Assembly (NCBI GenBank): GCA_039096225.1
Contig: JBBPEB010000002.1
Location: 62,001-126,000 of the forward strand
Source: Blastocystis sp. Blastoise
Lineage: Eukaryota > Sar > Bigyra > Opalinata > Blastocystidae
Direction of reading: 5' to 3'
DNA length: 64,000 nucleotides
The notes under the pieces were generated by a model. It saw only the letters and a program-made list of their open reading frames with translations, was not told where the DNA came from and did not search any database. How positions within the stretch are numbered: the first letter of the stretch is position 1; each line of letters starts with the position of its first letter. The translations under genes and the position numbers were made by a program. Positions 19,217 to 25,872 of this stretch are shown in pieces.

Positions 19217-19810
19217 ATGTCTACAACTGAATTTAAAAAACCTACTATTCTTGATACTTCTAACTTTAATTTACAATGGGATGACACCAAAGAAAATGCT
19301 GTTCTTTTAAATAATAATCATCGTGTATGTATTTCTACTGATGCCACACCATGTTTATTTGGTTATATTGTTACACGTGATAAATGGACTTTATTAACAA
19401 TTGAAGATGATAATCAAGTATTCTTAACTGCTTATAAAGAACTTTATCGTAAATTATGTGAATTATGTCCTGATGGTGATATTGTTAATTTTGTACGTAT
19501 GGATAATGGTAAATATAAGATTACAATTAAAGTACCTATTAATGCATCGAAGAATGTTACTATTGATATCACTGATAAAAGAGATAAGAAGATTAATATC
19601 GGTAAAGATCCTAAGTTAACTTACGAAGAAATACGTGAAAAGTATATTCCACCAAATACGTTATGTAAAGTATTATTTACAATACATGGTATTCATCGTT
19701 ATAATAACAAGTATTATATTGGTTTATATGCTCGTTCTATTAAAGTCATCGATAAATCTACGAAGAATACTAATAGTAATGATACTATTATTGATTTAAC
19801 TAATTTATAA
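19217..19810 (+). CDS. Possible OB-fold, ssDNA-binding-like protein, 197 aa
   Basis: Compact beta-rich protein without a membrane segment. Alternating hydrophobic strands (RVCISTDATPCLFGYIV, YKITIKVPI, NVTIDITDK) are followed by YIPPNTLCKVLFTIHGIHRYNNKYY ending in a long strand. This resembles the final strands of single-stranded DNA-binding OB folds in small DNA viruses. The C-terminus is acidic (DTIIDLTNL), a common feature of ssDNA-binding proteins. An early-type position, 78 bp behind a ten-unit heat-shock array, fits a replication role. The call rests on pattern only; an unrelated small beta protein remains possible. Confidence 0.4.
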   Translation: MSTTEFKKPTILDTSNFNLQWDDTKENAVLLNNNHRVCISTDATPCLFGYIVTRDKWTLLTIEDDNQVFLTAYKELYRKLCELCPDGDIVNFVRMDNGKYKITIKVPINASKNVTIDITDKRDKKINIGKDPKLTYEEIREKYIPPNTLCKVLFTIHGIHRYNNKYYIGLYARSIKVIDKSTKNTNSNDTIIDLTNL

Positions 19811-19844
19811 ATTTTTAATGTTAAATTTATTTTTTATTAATATA

Positions 19845-19857
19845 TTTGTTTTGTTTA
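19845..19857 (+). terminator. T/G-rich 3' signal after the 19217 gene
   Basis: TTTGTTTTGTTTA, 35 bp after the stop at 19810 and 28 bp before the next start. Confidence 0.4.
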
Positions 19858-19884
19858 TAAATAATTTTATAATTGAAATAAAAA

Positions 19885-21531
19885 ATGCAAAGTTGTATAT
19901 TAGGAATGCCAAGTCCTGGTACTTTTGGTATGAATTTAATTTCAACTGGAAAAGAATATAGGCGATATAATACACAACCATTACATAAAATGGATCAATA
20001 TAATCCAATATTTCATGAAATAGGTCCAAATTCATCTATGCCTGTGTCTACTTTAGAAAGTAAAGAAATACATGATGGTAAAGAAGATGATTATGTAGAT
20101 CGTTCTAAAACATTTGGTAAAGATGCTGTTCCACAAGGAAATGGTGCTTTAATTCGTGCTAGAGCAGCAGGTAAAGGTATAATGAAAGCAGCTGGTCCAG
20201 AAGAAGATAAAATAGATGGTGAAGATCGTCAATATAAAGTATTAAATCCATGTAAACCAAGACGTAAATCTGGTAGAGGAATTATTCCAAATAAATCAGA
20301 AATCAATAAATTAGAGAATAATCAAGGTTCTGGTATTGGTGATGCAATTAAAAATAAAGTAAAAGATATGTATCAACGAAATGTATTAGATATAAGAGAT
20401 GCTATTGTAGATAAAAAAGCTAATAGAAAAGCTCGTGATGCATTAGCTATTTTAGCTCAATATGTTGGTGACGGTCATCATGATCTTGATGATGAATTCA
20501 AAAGATTCTATGAACATAAAATAAAACGTGGTGGAAAAATTCCTATATCTGTTGCTTCAGCAATTATGAATGCAATTAAAAATAAGAAAATGATTATTAA
20601 TCCAAAATTAAGAAGAATGTTAAGACCCTCTATTATACCAAAATATATAGATTTAGATTCAGTTCAAAGTGGTGATGGTATATTAAGAGTAAAAAGAGGT
20701 GGTGGATTCTGGAGTGGATTAATGGATTATGCACCAGCTCTATTAGGTGTAGTTGATAAAGGTATGGATTCTTTTGCTAAAGGTAGAAAAGCTTATTATG
20801 ATACACATTTGGCACAACAATCAAGTGAATTAAATGATATGGAATTTGAAATGGAAAAATTAAAACGTCAACAAGCATTAAATGAAATGAAAAAGCAAAT
20901 AGGTTCTGGAAATACTATAAATAAAATGTTTGAAGGATATTATGATGTAGCTGATGAAATGCAAGATGCTCTTGATGAAGATGATAGACTACATCCACAA
21001 CCCGTTGTTCAACCTCCACCACCTCCACAACAACAAGTTGATCGACCTACTCAACCTCGACCTCCTCAACATTCGCAACCTCCTCAACCTTATAAACCTA
21101 TGCCTCGTGATGAACAAAGTTATCCTTATAAGATTTATGGTTTCCCTCAAAATGATAAAGAAAAAGTCGATAGAAAATGGAAAGAAGATGAAAGGGATAA
21201 ACGAATAGCTGCAAGAAGAGCTAAACGTAGAGGTTATGGTGGTCGAGTTAAATTAAGTAAAGCAGAATTCTTAGAACGAATGAGAAGAGGAAAAGAAGCT
21301 AAAAAGAAAAGAGGTGGTGATTTGAATCCATTAGTATCATTTTATACAGATTTTATAATACCTGCAGGAGTGGCACGAAAAAAACGTAAAATACAAGAGG
21401 CTGATTTAAAACAATTACAAATTATAAAACAGAAAATAGATAATAATGAAACATTAAATACAGGTGACGAATTGTTCTGGAAAAAAAAGAAGTATATGTT
21501 ATCAAAAAACTCAGGGGAGGGGATCTGGTAA
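19885..21531 (+). CDS. Gly/basic virion-core-like protein, 548 aa, paralogous N-terminus to the 677 gene product
   Basis: The N-terminal 60 residues repeat the start of the protein at 677-2278 (STGKEYRRY ... NPIFHEIGPNS). The rest has several GxG-plus-aliphatic motifs (SGRGII, GSGIGD, SGDGIL, SGEGIW at the very end), which split it into blocks as a maturation protease would cut a precursor. A Gly-rich hydrophobic segment lies after residue 270 (GGGFWSGLMDYAPALLGVV), then a Pro/Gln linker (about 372-402) and a strongly basic C-terminal third (RRAKRRGYGGRVKLSK, KEAKKKRGG). This combination suggests a processed core or minor capsid protein. The broken protease gene starts 33 bp downstream in the same direction. 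Confidence 0.6.
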   Translation: MQSCILGMPSPGTFGMNLISTGKEYRRYNTQPLHKMDQYNPIFHEIGPNSSMPVSTLESKEIHDGKEDDYVDRSKTFGKDAVPQGNGALIRARAAGKGIMKAAGPEEDKIDGEDRQYKVLNPCKPRRKSGRGIIPNKSEINKLENNQGSGIGDAIKNKVKDMYQRNVLDIRDAIVDKKANRKARDALAILAQYVGDGHHDLDDEFKRFYEHKIKRGGKIPISVASAIMNAIKNKKMIINPKLRRMLRPSIIPKYIDLDSVQSGDGILRVKRGGGFWSGLMDYAPALLGVVDKGMDSFAKGRKAYYDTHLAQQSSELNDMEFEMEKLKRQQALNEMKKQIGSGNTINKMFEGYYDVADEMQDALDEDDRLHPQPVVQPPPPPQQQVDRPTQPRPPQHSQPPQPYKPMPRDEQSYPYKIYGFPQNDKEKVDRKWKEDERDKRIAARRAKRRGYGGRVKLSKAEFLERMRRGKEAKKKRGGDLNPLVSFYTDFIIPAGVARKKRKIQEADLKQLQIIKQKIDNNETLNTGDELFWKKKKYMLSKNSGEGIW

Positions 21532-21563
21532 AGAGTAAAGATGAAAAACTTATTCAAAATTCA

Positions 21564-22097
21564 ATGAATTGCGATAATCCTATTATATCTGATAAAACTC
21601 GTCATGTTACTCCTAGATCCCCTGATAATTTTAAACAAACTCTATCTCAATATTGTAATATACCCAATTCTTTAATATCTCAATTATATAATTATGCTTA
21701 TTTAAATAAACCTACTTCTTCTGTTGCTTGTGATCGTGCTGAAAATGTTATGAAACAATTAAATAAAATGAATTCTCAATCTTATAATTATTATAATAGT
21801 TATGATGATTTTGAACAAAATATAGATCAAGATCAAACTAAATTTAATATTATCTTTCATTAATGTCCTAGTGATCCTTATAATGGTCATTTTGAAGCTG
21901 TTATTTATAATGGTAATAAAAATATAGAACACTATTCATCATTAGGAAATAAACCTACTTTTTCAAAATCATTTATTCAAAATCATAATATTCAATATAA
22001 TCCTATTCAACACCAAAAAACTACAAGTAATGCAAATGGTTGCTTTTATTATTCTTTACTTTATTTACTTTCTAATGGAAATCTTATGCCTTGTTAA
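21564..22097 (+). pseudogene. Adenain-like cysteine protease, broken by an in-frame stop
   Basis: A single 178-codon frame carries one internal TAA at 21861-21863. The downstream part has the protease signature: GHFEAVIY with the catalytic-type His at codon 109, then HYSSLGNKPT where active relatives have an acidic residue before Ser-x-Gly, then NPIQHQKTTSNANG. Aligning the Gln (Q151) with the adenovirus oxyanion Gln puts Asn158, not Cys, at the nucleophile; a Cys occurs two residues later. The nonsense codon, acid-to-Ser and Cys-to-Asn changes together point to a dead gene. Its substrates, GxG-rich virion proteins, still surround it. Stop-codon readthrough plus a shifted Cys is the alternative. 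Confidence 0.7.
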
Positions 22098-22101
22098 AAC
22101 C

Positions 22102-22124
22102 TTCTAGAACATTCTAGAACATTC
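22102..22124. promoter_or_regulatory. Heat-shock element, 5 units
   Basis: TTC-GAA-TTC-GAA-TTC at 5-bp spacing, starting 5 bp after the protease stop and lying 96 bp upstream of the 22220 gene. Confidence 0.7.
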
Positions 22125-22186
22125 ATTTTGAACTGGCTCTATTTGTAGAATCTTTAATTTATTATATTAGTGTTTTATATAATTAA

Positions 22187-22199
22187 TTTGTTTTGTTTA
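22187..22199 (+). terminator. T/G-rich 3' signal after the protease frame
   Basis: TTTGTTTTGTTTA, 90 bp after the stop at 22097 and 21 bp before the next start. Confidence 0.4.
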
Positions 22200-22219
22200 A
22201 TCATTGGTTAATTTAAATA

Positions 22220-22597
22220 ATGAACAAGAAATATCTTAGTTATTCTTATTTTTGTCGTGTGATGAAGAATCTAAAAGAAGAAGGAATTAAATCCAAAAAG
22301 AATGAAATAGCGAATCTATTAGAACAATTTTTAAATAATAATAACAACAAGAATCTTAGTGATTTGCAATTGAGTTACTGTAGAAACATGTTACTTTATA
22401 TAGATGATCCTGTGATTCATCAACGTCTTGAAATGCTATTGGATAAACAATATATGAAGAATGAGAATCAATATCAAGAGGATAAGAATCTTATTCAACC
22501 CAATAATATGTTTATGCCAACTATGAAAAGTAATCAACAACAAAATCAATATCAAAATAATAATAATAATAATCTATCTTTCTTACCTTTTAATTAA
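22220..22597 (+). CDS. Asn/Gln-rich unknown protein, 125 aa
   Basis: No family recognised. Residues 1-90 are charged and probably helical (YFCRVMKNLKEEGIKSKKNE, LSYCRNMLLYIDDPVIHQRL). The C-terminal 35 residues are Asn/Gln low complexity, encoded by AAT/CAA repeats. A five-unit heat-shock element lies 96 bp upstream. It converges on the recombinase gene across a 73-bp spacer. Confidence 0.5.
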   Translation: MNKKYLSYSYFCRVMKNLKEEGIKSKKNEIANLLEQFLNNNNNKNLSDLQLSYCRNMLLYIDDPVIHQRLEMLLDKQYMKNENQYQEDKNLIQPNNMFMPTMKSNQQQNQYQNNNNNNLSFLPFN

Positions 22598-22645
22598 TTT
22601 TTATATCCTTTTATTACTAGTTGTTTAGTTATATTCAAAATTAAA

Positions 22646-22656
22646 GCAAAACAAAC
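22646..22656 (-). terminator. T/G-rich 3' signal after the recombinase gene
   Basis: GCAAAACAAAC on the + strand (variant form), 15 bp after the stop at 22671, between convergent genes. Confidence 0.4.
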
Positions 22657-22670
22657 ATGAAAACATAAAA

Positions 22671-23606
22671 TTATTCAATTAATTTTTTAAATAAATTATT
22701 ATTTTCTAAAGATACATAAGAATTAATATGTGTATAATCATTATGACATAAAGCAGAAGCAGAATTTTCTATATCTTGAAATGTATTGGTTGTAGTTGTA
22801 GCATATAATTTTCTTAATGCATTAATGGTCAATTTTGGATGGATTTGTTTTAAATGCTTATTCACAAACCAATCAAATGCTTTAGTAGTAAATCCAGTTC
22901 TTACAGAAGATTCAAATATAAATTTACGATTTGGATTTCTTTTTAAGAGTAATTCTAGATCTTCAATCAATTCTTTTGGTGCATCTAATTGAATTGTAGA
23001 GTATTTACCAGCAGTTTTATAATCATTTAATAGAATAGAACCAGTATGTTTCTCTTTATCATAAACAATATAATTCTTATGAATAGCTGGATCAATAGTA
23101 TCTTCTGGTGATAGAATGAATAATTGAGCATAATCAGCACGAGCAGGAGGAAGATAGGAGTAAAAATCTAATATTAATCGTAATGGGTTATAATTTTCTA
23201 ATTTATCGTGATATTCATGTAAATATGGAGTCGTAATACCATCTTTAATAAGATCTTGAATTAAAGTACGTTTCTTATTATCCAGATATTTTTCATACAT
23301 TGAATTGATAATCACATAAAATTCACACCATTTATTTAAAATACCTTCTTTATTTAATGAAGAAACATTACGTATAATAAATAAAATCAATTCACATAAC
23401 GATTTCATTGGACTAATTTTGATTTTACGTTCATTTACCATATAATCCATGAATGAATAAGGATTCTTTAAGAATTCTGAGAACTTTTTAAATGGTAATG
23501 GGAAAATATATAAATTGAAATAATTGGTTAAACGTTTTTTCCAAATATCAGAATAATTTGAATTCTGTATAACCAAAAGATACTTGTCATAATTTGTATT
23601 TTTCAT
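22671..23606 (-). CDS. Tyrosine recombinase (integrase), 311 aa
   Basis: Site-specific recombinase expected to insert or excise the element. With the start at the ATG at 23606 (MKNTNYD), the catalytic set is R156 (LPPARADYA), K197 (NDYKTAGKYSTIQL), R265 (INALRKLYATT, where the usual HxxR His is Asn), H288 (LCHND) and nucleophile Y297 (HINSYVSL). Size and the PPxRxDYA context fit integrases of Polinton-like viruses and virophages. Four more upstream codons are open but lack an ATG. The gene faces inward from the right terminal repeat, and a ten-unit heat-shock array lies about 89 bp upstream, inside or at the edge of that repeat. This links integrase expression to stress signalling. Confidence 0.88.
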   Translation of the reverse strand: MKNTNYDKYLLVIQNSNYSDIWKKRLTNYFNLYIFPLPFKKFSEFLKNPYSFMDYMVNERKIKISPMKSLCELILFIIRNVSSLNKEGILNKWCEFYVIINSMYEKYLDNKKRTLIQDLIKDGITTPYLHEYHDKLENYNPLRLILDFYSYLPPARADYAQLFILSPEDTIDPAIHKNYIVYDKEKHTGSILLNDYKTAGKYSTIQLDAPKELIEDLELLLKRNPNRKFIFESSVRTGFTTKAFDWFVNKHLKQIHPKLTINALRKLYATTTTNTFQDIENSASALCHNDYTHINSYVSLENNNLFKKLIE

Positions 23607-23694
23607 TGATTTTCTCAAGTAGAATCTCTAAAACTTCTATTTTCAAAAGAATAATACATAAGAAAATCAAAATAAAATATCTAAGATTCTCATG

Positions 23695-23742
23695 TTCTAG
23701 AATGTTCTAGAAGTTTCGAGAATGTTCTAGAATATTCTAGAA
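23695..23742. promoter_or_regulatory. Heat-shock-element array, 10 units (right repeat)
   Basis: TTC at 23695 through GAA at 23740-23742, alternating every 5 bp. The inner two units are extra relative to the left copy, so the array crosses the inner boundary of the terminal repeat (23705). Confidence 0.8.
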
Positions 23743-24095
23743 AATTGATATACATCCCGCCACCTAAAACCACTGGAACACAATTAGTTTCCCCAGTTTC
23801 CCTATTATAATTGTGTTTTTGTGTTCCAAAATCCCTCATTTTTACATTTTTAAGCAATTTGATTGGACAATTCACGATGACGCATCCTATTTCCATAACG
23901 GTCACCCTTGTTTCCAAAAGTCTCTCGTTATAATCGTGGTGGTGGGTACATCTTTTTACAAGACCACACCACCACCAGCTTTTCTTTCACCCACTATAAA
24001 TACATACCTTGATCACTTTACTCTTTTTATATAAATTTTTTTATGATTATCATGACTTTTTATATTATTTATTGATCACTATACATACATTTTTA
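23705..24095. repeat. Right terminal inverted repeat of the virus-like element
   Basis: Inverted copy of 1-392. The match runs to the base that pairs with the first base of the window, so the repeat may continue further to the right. The following 380 bp are rich in CA/GT and could be part of it. Confidence 0.92.
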
Positions 24096-24480
24096 TTTTT
24101 ATATATTCCCGTGATTATTTCTATTATTTCTTTTTAGATAGAACCATCCATTTCATCTTTTCTCTATATAAAGGGAGGGTCGGGGTGTGTGTTTATTTAG
24201 CACATTCTGTGCTTCTTTTCGTATTTCTTTCTGTATTCCCGTGATTATTTTACTCACTTTACCAACGATGGAGCCATTTCCCATGAATATTTCCTGTAAA
24301 GGGGAGGGTGTGAGTGTGTATTTTATTTCTTTTATGATTACTATGAGTTTCTCCTTGATCACTTTACGTTTCACGTTGGAATCGGAACACAAATAAATTA
24401 AAAATAAATAAACATGGGGAAAAATAAATACACACACACACTACCCTACACTCCCATGGTTATTTTACTTCAGAAATGTT
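24096..24480. other. GT/CA-rich flank with internal repeats, no gene
   Basis: No convincing reading frame. A 17-bp sequence (TATTCCCGTGATTATTT) occurs at 24104 and 24234. A G-rich/TG block near 24300 (GGGGAGGGTGTGAGTGTGTA) recurs inverted near 24425-24453. These may be the outer part of the viral terminal repeat, which the window start hides on the left side. Confidence 0.5.
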
Positions 24481-24604
24481 ATTAATTCTTCCGTCGAGAA
24501 CAAAAAGGGGGGATGACTTCCCCGCTTATGGCTGCGCGCGTCGCGCAGACTCTATGCGGGGTTTGCATACCCCCTTCTGCAGTTCGAAGAACGGAAGAAT
24601 TAAT
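24481..24604. ncRNA. GC-rich folded island with 14-bp closing stem
   Basis: The ends form a perfect 14-bp inverted repeat (ATTAATTCTTCCGT and its complement). Inside are three hairpins: GGGG-ATGACTT-CCCC, CTGCGCG-CGT-CGCGCAG, and GGGGT-TTGCAT-ACCCC. In such AT-rich DNA, GC-rich folded islands are often structured RNA genes. The pair of adjacent hairpins also resembles mobile double-hairpin elements of fungal mitochondrial DNA. It matches no RNA family I know, and the strand is undetermined. Confidence 0.45.
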
Positions 24605-25039
24605 AGAATGTGTAAAGTCTCTTTAAAAGTTATATTTTTGAGTTATTTGTGTTTAAAATCATTATTAGAGACGACTGTAGAAATATTAACTTTTTAAATA
24701 ATGTTTTAGTTGTCAAAGTGACAATGAATGTTGACTTTGTTATACTTAAAACTTCAAAATTCTTTTAAAAAGTATTAAAATGAGTTAAAATTATTATATT
24801 ATGCTTATTTAAAGGAATTTTATGAATTAAAAATACTTCAAAGTTCTTCACATTGTTACTCATTTCTAAAATTATTGACTTTAAAACTCAAAAAAAGCTT
24901 TAAACAGTTGTTTAATCATTACTAAATACAAAATATATTTAAAAAATTTTTTTTGTGATGAATATAACTCAAAATATCGTTTTTAATTAAAAGATAATTT
25001 TTATTTGTTTTCATTTCTTATTTAAAAAGTCTAAAATAC
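24605..25039. other. AT-rich non-coding stretch
   Basis: No gene, repeat family or motif is visible. Composition is uniform A/T with short homopolymer runs. Confidence 0.5.
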
Positions 25040-25107
25040 TCTTATATCAGGAATTGAACCTGATTACAATTATAAAATAATTGTAACTCTCCATGTAGAG
25101 TATAAGA
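25040..25107 (-). tRNA. tRNA-like sequence, possible Lys (UUU)
   Basis: Read on the minus strand, a 7-bp acceptor stem (TCTTATA/TATAAGA) encloses a 4-bp arm with loop ACATGG, an anticodon-type arm with loop ATTTTAT (anticodon TTT, U33 and A37 present) and a standard T arm (TCAGG-TTCAATT-CCTGA). The T arm also matches the Pol III B box (GGTTCAATTCC). Oddities: no linker between acceptor and D arm, a poor A box, and an 8-bp extended anticodon stem. It could be organelle-derived or a degenerate copy. Confidence 0.35.
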
Positions 25108-25274
25108 AATAAATAATAAATGATTAATAATAAATAATAATAAATAATAATAAATAAATAATAAATAATTAATAATAAATAAATAATTAACAATAAATAA
25201 TAAACAATAAAAAATAAACAATATATAAAAATAATGAAGGATACTAAAAAACTAAACACACATATTTTCATGCA

Positions 25275-25317
25275 GCCGCGGTCCGGGGCCGTTAGGCACT
25301 GGACCTGCGGCGTGACC
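25275..25317. ncRNA. GC-rich hairpin island
   Basis: GCCGCGGTCC pairs with GGACC-T-GCGGC around a short inner GCC-GTTA-GGC hairpin. It is a second isolated GC-rich fold within 800 bp of the first, in DNA that is otherwise over 80% A/T. No RNA family recognised. Confidence 0.35.
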
Positions 25318-25321
25318 CTAG

Positions 25322-25821
25322 TATATAGAATATGAATAGATATAGGAAAAATAAGAAAACAATAAAAAATGAAAATGGAAAAATAAGTGTTTTTATAAAA
25401 ATGAAAAATATTGGATAAAATAAAAATAATCCAATAATTTTGGTTAAAATTTTGTGCGAAAATGGTTTTTTGCGTTTTTTAGCCAGAAATTTAGAGTTTT
25501 CGAAAAATTTCTTTAACAGTCATTTTCAGAATTGTGTTCCGGTTTTTATGATGTTTTTTTTATTTTATAAAAGTTAATAACAAAGTCAATAATATACAAA
25601 GTGTGTGAGACACCGTACTTTTGGGCTGCTAAATTAGGGATATTAATTTGTCATTTTCATGTTATTTATAACCATTCATTTTTATTAATACAAAGATTCC
25701 TATTAAAACATAAAATTAGAATTTATAGAGAAAATGTTAATTTTTTCATGAATATATATGTCATTTTCATGTTATTTATTACCATTCATTTAAAAACGAA
25801 ATTTATCTACTAAAAATGAAT
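25322..25821. other. AT-rich non-coding stretch with a 32-bp direct repeat
   Basis: No gene seen. The phrase TGTCATTTTCATGTTATTTA followed by ACCATTCATTT appears near 25650 and again near 25760. It ends at the terminal repeat of the first 13.9-kb element. Confidence 0.5.
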
Positions 25822-25872
25822 GAGATAATTGACTCAGGACGCTCTAAATTGTAAAACTTGACTCAGGACAGT
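25822..25872 (+). repeat. 51-bp terminal inverted repeat, copy 1 left
   Basis: Identical in inverted form to 39712-39762; the two ends diverge from base 52 inward. Confidence 0.9.

Noticed and set aside
2302-22199. T/G motif as a late promoter
   Set aside because: It often lies 19-35 bp before a start codon, but also appears between convergent genes and far from any start, and is missing before both 9113 and 9188. The 3' role explains more sites.
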